NCBI GenBank assembly: GCA_030761205.1
Contig: JAULJL010000041.1
Coordinates: forward strand, 506,001 to 570,000
Source of the DNA: Fremontodendron californicum
Lineage: Eukaryota; Streptophyta; Magnoliopsida; Malvales; Malvaceae
Length of the DNA: 64,000 nucleotides
Reading direction: 5' to 3'
Part shown: piece after piece, positions 21,126-32,580 of the stretch
Numbering within the stretch: the first letter of the stretch is position 1
Layout of the letters: each line of letters opens with the position of its first letter
The notes under the pieces: generated by a model
Told to the model about the DNA's origin: nothing
Seen by the model: the letters and a program-made list of their open reading frames with translations, nothing else
Databases searched by the model: none
Translations under genes and position numbers: made by a program

Positions 21126-21312
21126 CTGTGTTGTTACGATTCTTTATTTTTCTTGAAGTATCCATGTCCGACACCCGTGTCCGACACATATTCGGACATG
21201 GGTATGAGGATATGACCTTTCAAATATATGAAAAAACTTTTAAAAAATTAAACATATCTTTGTCGGACACATATCCGTATCCGACACTCACACCCGAATC
21301 CGAGTAACATAG
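21126..21312 (-). mobile_element. CTATGTT-family MITE at the 3' end of the gene
   Basis: The left end CTGTGTTGTTACGATTC is a variant of the family TIR and the right end is CCGAGTAACATAG. It begins 11 bp after the stop codon, so it probably forms part of the 3' UTR and may supply termination signals. Confidence 0.8.
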
Positions 21313-22719
21313 ATTGTGACTCCTAATTAAAATTGAATTTTCTTGATGCTATCTATCCTACAAACATCAATGTGCAAACTAGTTGATTAGGTTGATTTGG
21401 CCTTGCTGGGTTGTGTGAATTTCATTTGTAAGCCTTTCTCAGCATAGGGGCAGAATTTGATGTTAGAATTGTAATTGTTGCACTGTGAGGTTCTTTAATA
21501 CACTTTTGCTGAATCTGAAACAAAAATCAAAATTTGTTCAAATTTTTTGTGCCATTTTCTTGCACCTGTCTTGTTAATCTAGTTGTAAGAAAAGGCTAAA
21601 ACATTTGCTATTTGTGATCCTCGATAAACCATAAAGAAAAAAAAAATCAAGTCAAGAAGAAAATAAAGGTGTAAAAATTTATTTTTGATGAATTTGAACA
21701 GTCAAAGTATTTGAAAAGTTTCTATATTATATTATCTAGTATAAAATTAATCTTTTTACTATAAAATCAAGTAATTTGTCTTTATTTTAAAAAAAAAAAA
21801 AATTAAAATAAAATAGTAAAATTATTAACTAGTGTATCATGAATCATTTAATAGGTTGATGTGATATTTAATTTTTATTTAGTTGATGATACGAATATTA
21901 AATGCAAATGTGACATTAATAAAATATATTATTTTATTATAATATGGATAAAATAAATAATATTGTGGTATTGTCAACCATTTAATTACTTATTTTTTTC
22001 ATATTTTTTTCAATTCAATGCCATTTTGGCAGTCCAAGCAGCCAGATCTGATTGTAAGGTCGTTGTTTTAGCACTTTAGTTGGTCAAATCTAGCTACTAG
22101 TACATACTACATAGTCTTGGCACTGCCAACGATTTTCTTTGACCAAAAATTCTCCCTACACTAAGGTAAAATCAAATTTTTATTTATTTTTTGGTTTCAT
22201 TCATGTTTTTATTATTTACTTATTACTTTTTTTTTTTATTTTAATTTCAAGACTGAAAATGGCAACAAAAAAAAAAAACTTAAAATAAAAAATAAAAGTA
22301 TCAATCAAACGGAACCTAAATCCGATTCGACCCTGCTCAGAAATGCTCATTTAAATCCATTTAATTTAAATTTATTGTTAAAATATTAAAATATATTATT
22401 TTTATATATTTAAATATCTTAAATTATTTAATAATAAAAATTTTCACCAACAATTAATCTTGACTTGAAAAGTCTTGCCCAGTACCTAATCCAAGCCAAG
22501 CCCAATGAATCACAAATAATATTTTTGAGTGTTAATATTTTAATATATATTTTTTAAAATTTCTTACAAAATATCATTCTACCTTTAATAATAAAAAAAA
22601 TTAAAATTAAAAACATACAAACTCATAAATTTTTGTTAATTACTTACAAAAGAAATATCATTTCATCATTTAATAAAAATAATAACATTTTCATTTGACT
22701 TTGCCTGAGAGTTAATTTG
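21313..22719. other. AT-rich intergenic DNA between convergent genes
   Basis: 3' flank of the gene ending at 21114 and of the PUB62-type gene ending at 23312. It has long A and T runs and no ORF with a motif. Confidence 0.5.
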
Positions 22720-22724
22720 ATGAC

Positions 22725-22880
22725 TCAGACGTGAATATCAGATACAGGTATGTATTTGACACGGATATGTTTATTTTTTTAAAAAATTTCCATGTCTTTG
22801 AAGGATCACATCCCCATACCCATATCCAAATATGGTTCGGTCGCAAGTGTTGATCATAAATATTTCAAGAAAAATGAAGA
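22725..22880 (+). mobile_element. Degenerate CTATGTT-family MITE
   Basis: Contains ATCAGATACAGGTATGTAT, GACACGGATATG, TTCCATGT, GGATCACATCCCCATACCCAT and CAAGAAAAATGAAGAATC in family order. The ends are lost, so this is an old copy. Confidence 0.6.
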
Positions 22881-23018
22881 ATCAGAACTTCATCAAAACT
22901 TTGTTTAAGCATATGCATCCAAGACGAAGAAACAAGCTACAATTCACACCCATTCTGACATTACATATACATGCAAGCAGACAGTTTGACAGTAGAACAA
23001 ATGCATTTCATTCATATT

Positions 23019-23022
<4 letters not shown>

Positions 23023-23080
<58 letters not shown>
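23023..23080. repeat. (TA)n microsatellite
   Basis: About 29 uninterrupted TA units. Confidence 0.95.
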
Positions 23081-23083
<3 letters not shown>

Positions 23084-23311
23084 ATTACATATGTTCTAAC
23101 TGTTGCATGTAAATTTAGGGTTCCTCAAGCTACAATGTGAGGGATAAGGTTTTTTTGTAATTTACAAGGCTTGTACCACAATCTTGGTTTGGTTTCATCA
23201 AACACTATAATAATGGAACAGAGAAATATTTCAAGAGAGATTAAATATACGAACCTTAGCACACTGGCAACAAACAAAGTATGAGTAGCCCATTTATAGT
23301 GAATTGGAGGT

Positions 23312-26300
23312 CTACAACCAGTTTGGTCCCATCTTGCTTGACATTGGCTTCGAGGAGGATGTATCGTCTGCAACTTTGGCAAGTGAGCGATACTGCAATT
23401 TTACACTCTCTGCATTGTCCAGCGTCTTCACCACATACCTGCAAATTAAAATTGTAATAAGCAAAAAGGATAGTTTTTACGTTTTGCCTTAACAAGATAA
23501 TTCGACAGACGACTCGGGCTGAAATATTTTAGTGTAATATACAAGCAGACTATGTTATTCGGACTCGGATGTGATTGTCAGATAGGGGATATGTGTCTGA
23601 CACGGATATGCTCTATTTTTTTTAAAATTTTTTCATGTATTTGAAGGATCCTTAGAGGATCATATCTTCATACCCATGTCTGGATATGCATCAAACACGA
23701 GTGTCGGACACGAGTAGCAAAATAGCAAACGGAAGAAAACATCGGTAATGTGATTCCCTGTGTGGAGATGGACAATCCAAGTACATAATACAATCTCAAG
23801 TCCCAAAAACAGGATAACTCCCATCAAGCTCTATACAAAGCATACTCCCAACTAACACTGTTACAGAAATTCAGGCCAATGTCACGTAAACTCTATTTTT
23901 CAAAACAACAGATGATCACATGTAAATTGATACACTAGCATCTACATAGACTTTTATCTTGGCAAAGGAATATGAGTTGATTCAAGATTTTGCAACCATT
24001 AATAGAAAGTGAGAGAGAGAGACCCCCGCATTTCAAGAAGTAAACAACATAAATGTAGATTCCTATAATGATAACATGTCCATGCAATCCGTTATCGACA
24101 GAAGAGGAAAGAAGGTTGTCACTAACCATCCATTCAAGCATTGTGTAGTTACAACAGCCTCACGTCCAACAAAGCGCTGTGGTGTCCTCTTGTTACCCTG
24201 TATCAATCTATCTCCAGTCACCAAATTCGACTATCTAAAACAGGCATTACAAGAAAAAATACAGGATTTCATTAGATATACCTTTATGATAACCCGGTCT
24301 GTCACAACAAAAGGAAACTGGACACTTCTACCCCTTGGAGGATCCATGATATTTAATTCACCATAGCTACTCTTATCCTATATGAACAGACAAGTAAAAG
24401 AAAGAGTAAGGGATGATGCAACAAAAGTGGCAAAAGCAATGACAAAATTAAAATGCATGAAGCACTGAAAAAGATTAACAGAATTCAGCAAGAGAGTTTT
24501 GAAAGATAATTCTTTAGAAAGCTAGTAACACCAAAACCTGATCAAATCTTTCTCTCCTCCTTTTAGGTGAGCGGTAGAACTGTAACTCTTCTTCCCGACG
24601 AAATGCCTGCACTGCCGCTCGGAGAGCTGCTCATGAACATTAACGAAAAGAAAATAAATAAATATGTCCATAGAATAGAAATAATGTATATATAGCACAG
24701 GCCATGGATACTTTTTGCATTATTAAAATGTTTAATAGCCTTGCTGTATCTTCATAATTTTCACCATGTATTTGCTCCTTCCTCTGAATTATATCAAATT
24801 TCATCCACATCTTGTAGACAATCACTGCACATCCAGGAATCCTAGGTTTTATTGACGAAACTTTTCATGTAATAAGTGAGAGAAAGGGATAAACATAGAC
24901 ATCCAAGAAAAATATTAGTGTACAAACTGACAACCTGGGAAATAATGTCTAAGCCACACAAAGATGGGGTGCCTAACGCCAATAAGATACTGATCTATGC
25001 ATATCATCCTTGCTGGAAAATTGTGCAAATTACAATAATAGTTCACAAAACTATAACTGAAACTCAAAAACTAAAGGAGATAAGATTTTCCTTTGAAACC
25101 GAAGAATATTACTTACAAAGATTAGGAGCCACCGACTCCTCTGAAACTGACTGCGAACAAGTGTAGCAAACTTTCTGATAATGCATTCATAATATCACAA
25201 TTAATATACTGTTATAACCATTGTTAAAAAATGGCTGGGATAGACTGACCAAGCAGTTTCAACCCAACAGCTAGTCAAATGTCAAATAATCCAGAAAAAC
25301 AAGAGTAAATGCTACAAATAAAGAAATCTCATTCAACAGTGATTCAATGAAAATAATATGCAAAGGCACCTCATAAATCGCGTCTAATCTATCAGCTTGC
25401 AAAAACACTTGAATCAATGCACAGTAAGTGGCTCTAGATGGCTTGTAGCCGAAATCCTTAAGCGTACCTAATTCTTCTAATGCCACATTCCACAACCCAT
25501 TTTTGCAATATTTTCCAATTAAATTAAGCAATTTTTTAGCACTTCCTTATCATCATTCCTAATTCCCAACAAAGGTCTCATTATTACCAGATTCTAATAA
25601 ATCAAGCAAAGAATTAAACACGGGCAGTATGACTACACCCAATTTGCCTCCCTGCTCAAATAACAAAATAACACCCAATTGAGGTTTCAATTTTACCAAG
25701 TTCAAAACTTCAACAACAAACTTTTCATTCAATCTTTCTCTAAATTACCTGAGAAAAATCTGTGCTTTGTCCTCAAACTCTCCATTATCACTCAAAATGG
25801 CATTTGCAATTAAAACAGCATCGCGTGAAAACTTACCAACATCAAGTTTTATTGTGAAGAAGGCCCTGAATCAGCCCCTAGAAAGGCAAAGTCTTGGGCT
25901 GAATTGAGCTTCATCAGCGGGTTGATTTGCATTAGAAATGGATCATTCGAGTCGATTAGGCCATCAAGATTGTTATGGGAAGAGGTGGAAATGAATTGAG
26001 TGAGTTGGAAAAAGAAGATATGGCGGGGGGAGTTGGGGGTTGGAGGGGAAAAAAGGAGTGATTTTTAGTAAGAGAGAGGGTTGAACAATCTTTTTCTCAT
26101 TAGCTTGTTAGTTTAAATCTATCTGAATTTTGAAAATAAGGGCTCTAGTGTAGGGTTTAAGATGCGGATGGGGTTTCAGGGATATGTTTACAAAAAGTTC
26201 TTTTCTTGTGTTTTTTTCTTCATTTTTCTAAATAGAATATAATATAATAAAAATAAAAATAAAAATATTTGAATTGATATGAATTAATTTTAAAAAATAA

Positions 26301-29300
26301 CTATTTAAACAAGAATTAATTTAAAAAGTGAAGTAATTTAATTTCAAAATGATTTATTTATGAAGAAATGTTTCTAATGCAAAATAATCTAACCTAATCT
26401 TTCTCCCAATTGTCTGTTTCTTTTCTTTATTATTATTTTTTTTGTTGTTGAAGAATTGAGGGTGAAATGCTTTTCTTCTCCCAATTGTCTCTTTCTAATT
26501 GAACAATGAAACTTATTTTCATATTTACCAACACAACCATTTCACAAATGCATTTAGTAATATCATCTATTAGCATGTAAAATACCATAAATATCATTAA
26601 GAAAAATAACAGAATTTACTGATGCTAAATTAGTACTATCCTATATTAGTATGTAAAATATCATAAATAATATACCAGATGAATCCAAATGGATAAGGAT
26701 CCTTTTTCTGCTACTTAAAAAAATTGTGAAAATATCCACCATTTCATCTTAAAGGTTTAGAATGTACATTGAAATTAATCTATGGTTGAAATTTAATGAC
26801 TTTAACTTAAGCAGCAAGATAAATAAAATTTAATCAAAAAAAATGATCAAGTAAAATTCAAATTTAAATTCCACTTACAACTTTTGTAAAACTTGTTAAA
26901 ACTAAAATCTTAATACTACTTACCAGTTACCTGTAATTATCATTTAACTCTCACAAAATATCTATAGCTGAAAGCTGACTCATCCTACATGAAGATATTT
27001 GGGCAAAGACCAAACAAATTCAGCCACATAAACTTTGCCTAGAAATCAATACAAAAAACATGCCAATAGTGAAGGAATGAAACCCTTAAAATTTACATTG
27101 AACAAAGGACACTGGTATTATCATCAGTGGCCTAGATGGTGCCATGGTGTCAGTGAATTTTGAGACATTTGTGATTGATTGATTCTTTTACCATCATTCT
27201 TGAACCTCCCTCAGTCTGCCACATTAAAATATCAATACCTACAACTGACTAACACTAAGACTAAATCCTCTCTGAAATCTCTACCAAAGCTTACCAAAAA
27301 ATGGCAGCACCAATGCAGCCACAAACAGCAACAACAATCACTTGCTCCATCTCCAAATCCTTTCAAAAGACCTTTACTGAGGCTCCTTCTAATAACCATT
27401 TTCAGCTCATTTTCTTACCTACTTGGCTCTTACAGCTACTCTTCCAACTTCACTCTCCCTCAGCAGCAAGACTATAAGTTACCTCACTGTTTACAGCTAA
27501 ATTTCACTAGCCACAACCACTTTTGACCTCCTCTTAACTTTGAACCACTCCACAAACCCCCTCTCCCTCAAGAACCCATAAAAAACTTGAGCGTTTGCCT
27601 GCTAATTTCACTTACTTACCCTGCCATGACCCATATAGAGAAAGAAGGTTCACCGTTCTAAAATTCTCTCACAGGGAAAGGCATTGCCCTGAAAATGATG
27701 AGAAAGTTAGGTGCTCGATACCAAGGCCTAAAGGTTAGTTCCATGGCCTCAAAGTAGGGACCTCGCTTGGTTCAAGAATGTGCCTTTTAAGGGGCCGGCA
27801 CAGTACAAGAAAGCACAGAATTGAGTTAGACAGGAATGTGATAAGCTAGTTTTTTCCAGGTGGTATAACTTCTTTGCCAAAGGGAGTGAAGGGTTATATT
27901 GAGGAGATTAAGAAAGTTTCGCCTTTGAAATCTGGGAATATCAGGATAGCTCTTCATGCTGGATGTGGGGTAATATAAACTTTCTTTCTTTCAATTTATT
28001 TGTTTTTGATTGCAACCTATTTGTCTTTTGTCTTAAAATATAATACTAATAGTAGTAGCTAAACAGGAGAACAGGAATAAAAAAATACTTTATTTTGACT
28101 GTTTGATACTCTACAAGATAAGGTTGTAATAACTGAAGAAAGACATTATGAGTTTTTTTTTAATCATTGAAAGTTTTTTCTTCAATAATCTTATATATTA
28201 GACTTTCATTCTGTTGTGCCAAATCCCTAATAGTATCTAGAATTGTTAATGGTAGGAAATGTCTTTTTTTTTGTGATGCAATTATCTTAAATATGGAAGT
28301 CGAGTTATAGAGATTGAAACTTTAGAAAATAAAATTGCAATTTGTCATCTTTTGAAAAATTAGTATGAATTTTGTATCTTCTCCAAAATTAAAGTAGGCC
28401 TATTAGTAAGGTGGAGACTAATTTGGACATCTAATGTTTCTGAAAGAAGAGAAGAGGACAAGCATTTTAGGTGTCAAATACTTGTTTACGTTAATTAATT
28501 AGCCTATCCGATAATTGAATGGAATTTTTTGAGCATAGCATGGCTCTGGCTACTTACAAATTATGGCGCTTCTTTGTTGTTAAATATATCAAATAATTAG
28601 TTTATCTGATAACTGAATTAAACTGGAAGAGCATAGCATTAACATGGCTTATATATTCATATACTTTTATATATAGTATTGGGAAATTTGCATCTCTTTC
28701 ACTATTTTTTCAAATTGGTTACAGATGTATTGTAGATTGCCATCTTTACTTCTTTTTTTCTCTCTCCCCCCCCCCCCCCAACCACCACTATATCCCTACT
28801 TTAGTTTCCTTCTGTTTTTCTCTCTTGCTATTTTGTTGCATTAGTGTTGATTCCAAAGTAAGTTAAAAATGTTTACATTCTCATTTGATTTCAAAAAGAA
28901 GTGATGGTAATAAGATTGGTACTCTAGTAATCTCGAGTGCTTAATCACTCTGAAAAGCGGCAAAATGGGCATTCATATCTGTAACAACATAGAACGCATA
29001 TATAGATAGCCTATGTTAGAGTTAAGCCCATCATTTGTAGTGATTCAAACCATCCCTTGGCCAATCAAACATCATTCTTTAAAGCATGGCACGAACTTCA
29101 TCAAGAACTAAGCATCATACTAATGACAGAATATGAGAAAAAGGTTTCATCAAGAACTCACCATTCTAAGAACATGCTGTATTCCAGCAGCACCAAAGGA
29201 ATGTCCACAAGGTAATATCATTGCATCATCCATGAGAGCTCCCCTGAATTTTTAAGGTAAAACAAACAAATGGTAGAAACATAAGTCCAACTTTTCTTTC

Positions 29301-30873
29301 TTTTTTTCTAAAAGTAGAACAATTCCTTGATAAGTAATGGCTAAAAATCAATGGACCAGTAAAAAAATATATATACACGGAAAGAGAGAGAGAGAGATTA
29401 TCTTTTAGCAGTAAAATATCTAAATGATCTCAGATAAAAGAAAGCATGTTTCTCCATGGTCCTACTCGTTCCCTAGCCTTGCAGCATAGCATACATAACT
29501 AGCTGCAATAACTTATAACTATGTTGCTCCCACTCTTTATTTTTCTTGAAGTACTCGTGTCAGATGTATATCCGGACATGGGTACAAGGATATGACCCTC
29601 CAAGGACCCTCCAATTACATGGAAAAACTTAGAAAAATTGAACATACCCTTATCCGACACTCAAACCCGAGTCCGAGTAACATAGACTTATACTGCTAAT
29701 CTCAATTTTCCTGCACCTCATAATCTCAGCTGAAGTCACTAGTCCAGGGACTTGTAAAATTCACAACTAGATGAACTATAAGTTAACACTTAACATTACA
29801 TATTAATACATAAAACCAAATTATCATTAACCAACTAAACAGCACTACCAAAAACATAGCCAAATTCAACATCAGGGAACAGAAATCAAACAAAAGCACT
29901 AATTATTCCTTCAACATTCTTAAAATTAAAAACTACTTACGTGACAGGGTCGGATAAAATGGCCCGCAAGGACTCACCAGACTCACTCAAAAACGAAACA
30001 TCTTTCCTCCCACTAAACCCACATCCACCACCACCATTCTCCACCAAAATATCCTTCTGCCCATTACCACCACCACTAGCAGCAGACCCTTCTCCACCTT
30101 GCAAATACTGCGTGTAATAAATATCCCCATCTGGATCGGCAATCGTCACCGCATTCTGATAATTATTACTCTCTCTCACCCCTTGCCCTACACCGCCTTC
30201 CTTCACCACCAATTCCCTGCAGCTCCCTCCCACTTTCCAACAATAATTATAAAAAACAACAAAAAAAATCAATAGACTTTTTATATATATATATATATAT
30301 ATAGAAATCAATAAACTTTCTCAAAAATAGAAACAATAAAAAATAACAGATAATAACAGAAAACTAACCAAAGGAATGCTTTGCTTTTCCGTTTCCCATT
30401 TTTTCGGGATTTCCACTTCCTGCATTATTTACAGTCTCATTTCCACTATTGTTTTTATTATTATGATTATTTATATTTATATTATTATTTTGGTCACCAT
30501 CTCCTCCGTCGTCTTCATCAGGATCATCATCCTCGTCTTCATCAGGATCATCATCGTCTCCGTCAGATTCGTCGTCGCCGCTGTTTGTGGAGCAACCTCC
30601 GGCGCTTCTCTCCCAATTCCGATGGTGATGGTTGGGCGGGTCTCGGCTGTCTGTGGAGGCGGCAGCGGCGGCGGCGGCGTAGATGTTGGAGGAGCGAAAT
30701 TCGGGGGGTTGCGAGGGAGGGAAGGAGAACATCTTGTCGTCGATGAAGCCGGTGAGTTCTCGGGTTTTGGGGCCGGGTCGGGTAGTAGTGGGGGGACCGC
30801 AATTAAAGGCCCCTATTGGGTCGGCTTGGAAGACGTTGATCCCGTTCTGGAGGGTGATATTCTCGGAGGACAT
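23312..30873 (-). CDS. PUB62: U-box E3 ubiquitin ligase, PUB62-like
   Basis: Eight exons on the minus strand: 30873-30369, about 30232-29941, 29243-29162, 25174-25117, 24626-24538, 24377-24282, 24197-24127, 23438-23312. All joins keep phase. The start of exon 2 could also be 30226. This gives about 437-439 residues. Residues 1-168 are disordered, with an Ala run and a long Asp/Glu-Asn tract. Then come GFSGRKDV and the U-box: SLRAILSDPV, GALMDDAMILPCGHSF, VLRM, then VCYTCSQSVSEESVAPNLSL, RAAVQAFRREEE. A conserved C-terminal region follows (RSPKRRRERFDQ; FPFVVTDRVIIK; TPQRFVGREAVVTTQCLNGW; SVKLQYRSLAKV), ending GPNWL. U-box proteins recruit E2 enzymes and ubiquitinate targets. The PUB62 name is from memory of the family. 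The U-box is split by a 4-kb intron holding fragments of two other genes. Confidence 0.87.
23550..23725 (+). mobile_element. CTATGTT-family MITE in intron 7 of the PUB62-type gene
   Basis: Starts CTATGTTATTCGGACTCGG, and the interior matches the family to ACACGAGTGTCGGACACG. The right end is truncated (GAGTAGCAAAATAG). Confidence 0.75.
25270..26015 (-). pseudogene. 5' fragment of a PPR gene
   Basis: Reading from about 26015 down, the fragments in shifting frames are NNLDGLIDSNDPFLMQINPL, LNSAQDFAFLGADS, RDAVLIANAILSDNGEFEDK, LNEKFVVEVLNLVKLKPQLG, PVFNSLLDLLESGNNE. Then comes an open stretch with one clear PPR-type unit (LIGKYCKNGLWNVALEELGTL, DFGYKPSRATYCALIQVF, LQADRLDAIYE). There are several frameshifts and an early stop. 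Homology stops after about 200 residues, whereas such P-class PPR proteins usually have many more repeats, so this is a 5' truncation product. P-class PPR proteins bind organellar RNA; this copy cannot function. Confidence 0.8.
27180..27975 (+). pseudogene. 5' fragment of a PMT-type methyltransferase gene
   Basis: Reading + from about 27180, pieces in shifting frames match the start of the plant PMT family (Golgi SAM-dependent methyltransferases linked to pectin). There is a short cytosolic part, a membrane anchor (RLLLITIFSSFSYLLGSYSY), then ANFTYLPCHDPYRERRFT, HRERHCPE, EKVRCSIPRPKG, ITSLPKGVKGYIEEIKKV and SGNIRIALHAGCG. The last is the start of the SAM-binding motif, and homology ends there at GGG|GTAATA, which looks like the first exon-intron border. 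Stops and frameshifts are frequent. Confidence 0.8.
29519..29685 (-). mobile_element. CTATGTT-family MITE in intron 2 of the PUB62-type gene
   Basis: A 167-bp copy with ends CTATGTTGCTCCCACTC and GAGTCCGAGTAACATAG. The flanks ACTTATAA and ACTTATAC match at 7 of 8 bases. This is one of the best-preserved copies in the window. Confidence 0.88.
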
Positions 30874-32580
30874 GGTAATTAAAGGAAATTTTGCATCTTT
30901 TCAGGGGTAAAATTGGGAACTTGAGGAAACAAATTTAGTGATTTTCCCAAAGAGCGGAGCAGTAGGGTTTTAGATTTATCTTCACAGTTCACATTTTGGT
31001 GGAATGGAAGGGGAAGCAAAAAAGAAAGAGCAGAATCCGAATCAGAACTAAACGTCGTCACTTCATCGTATTTTTTAAATAAAAAATAAAAACCATAAAG
31101 AAATCCTTTCAACAGGAACGATATCGTTCCGGAGATCAATAGCCTGGTCTAACTGGCACAGAAAACGCGGGTTCCCCTTAAACGATGTCGTTGGTTTAAA
31201 ATCTCCAGAAATCGAGGGGTGGGACCGGGAATTTAGTAAAAACATTTCTAAGATTCTGCCAGGTGGGCAAAAAAGAATCTAAGTGGTGACGAAGAAAAAA
31301 GTCAACGGAGATTTCGAAGTACAGAAGAAGAAGAAGAGGCATCAACTACAATGAAAATTTATGCGGTGAGAATGGTGAGAATTATTTTTTTTATATTTGT
31401 TAGATGAAATATATTATTTTATAATTATTGATCTCTCTTTGTAAACAGTAAAGAAAGAATCGATAACTTGTAAACAAAAAGTCAACTTTGTCTTTAATTT
31501 AATAAGCTTTTTATCCAGTTAGAAGATCCATGCTCTTATTGTTCTTCTTCAGCAGCTTCTTGTTCATTTCCGTATCATAGAAACATTGTACCCACACAAC
31601 AACTAGTGAGAAAGAATTTTTTTAATTTAGACAAGAATAAAAAATTGAGAAAGAGTGTCCAGAAATTTATTATAATAAAAGCAAAGAATGGAGAATGGAG
31701 AAGAAGAAGAATAAGAATAAGAGAAAAGAGTGAAAATTTATTGTAAAAGAATTTTGGGTATTTGTCATAAAAGAGTAACAAACAGAGAAAAGAAAGAACA
31801 AAGTTTTTTGTTGAAAAAAATAGCAGAGCATGCCGAAACATTCGGCAGCAACTCAAGTAAACTCGTAATTTTTAATTCTTTTTTAATCTTGGTTTAGTTT
31901 CCTGTTGCTCTTCTCTTGTTTCTCTCGTTTACTCGTGCTTGACAAATTTAGCCTTTTTTTTTTTTAACTCTGCAAGTAAAAAAAAGAAACCTAGAAATTG
32001 AAACACAAGATCTCTTTCTCACTAGGTTCATGATTGAGACCCATTTCAATCTTGAGATTAAACTGAGATGTGCAAAAAAAAGAAAGGAAATCTGGAAATA
32101 TCAAAAGTTACAAAATACTGAGTTTTATCTAACGGTTACAAACAATTATGTTCTCACGGTTCTCACTATATAAATTCTCATTGTAGTTCACACCGAAGAA
32201 GAAGTCAGAAAATTAACAAACAAAGCTTTGGATTGACTAAGAAAAAACGAACAAAATGGAAATTCTTGTAATTGGAGACGTAATATTATTTATCATTTCT
32301 TTTATTATTAATATCAAAGGCGAGAGGAGAGGTTTAATTAAGGCCTAGAAAAGATCGTCGAAGAAGAAGAAAAAATGGATTCAAAGAAAATTGTTTCAAT
32401 CTTTTTTTTCTTCTTCTTTTCTTATACTCTTTATTGAATTACACGCTCGAACTCTGGATTTTGGATCCCCTGGTATTTAAAAAAAAAATTATTTCTACTT
32501 TCTACTTTCTACTTTCTTCTTCTTCTTTTTTTTTATTTTTATTTTATTTCTAGTAAAAAAAGTAATTTTTTTTTGCTTGT
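30874..32580. other. Promoter region between divergent genes
   Basis: From 30874 to about 31200 lies the 5' UTR and promoter of the PUB62-type gene. The rest is AT-rich with GAA and TTC runs. A possible signal-peptide-like start (ATG at 32375: MDSKKIVSIFFFFFF..., stop at 32435) lies before the DUF7356-like gene but could not be joined to it in frame. Confidence 0.45.

Larger units (their letters stand above)
25175..29161 (-). other. Third intron of the PUB62-type gene, with captured gene fragments
   Basis: This 3987-bp intron separates the U-box halves ...IQHVLRM and KVCYTC.... Its donor is ATG|GTGAGT and its acceptor ATTATCAG|AAA. It contains a PPR gene fragment on -, a PMT methyltransferase fragment on +, about 1.1-1.3 kb between them, and otherwise AT-rich DNA including a C-run near 28768. 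No clear TIR or Helitron end was found by eye. Confidence 0.8.

Noticed and set aside
23125..23495. Cys-rich minus-strand ORF (CGEDAGQCRECK...)
   Set aside because: Wrong frame of the last PUB62-type exon. The in-phase reading continues the conserved C-terminus.
27179..27526. Independent small membrane protein
   Set aside because: The hydrophobic stretch is the membrane anchor of the PMT fragment, and downstream PMT motifs in other frames show it is a broken gene piece.
28762..28782. C-run as a regulatory or quadruplex element
   Set aside because: A single homopolymer inside the intron. Without separate G/C tracts it is not a classical quadruplex motif.
30376..30910. Plus-strand ORFs rich in Ile/Val/Gly
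   Set aside because: Antisense of the Asp/Glu-rich first exon of the PUB62-type gene.
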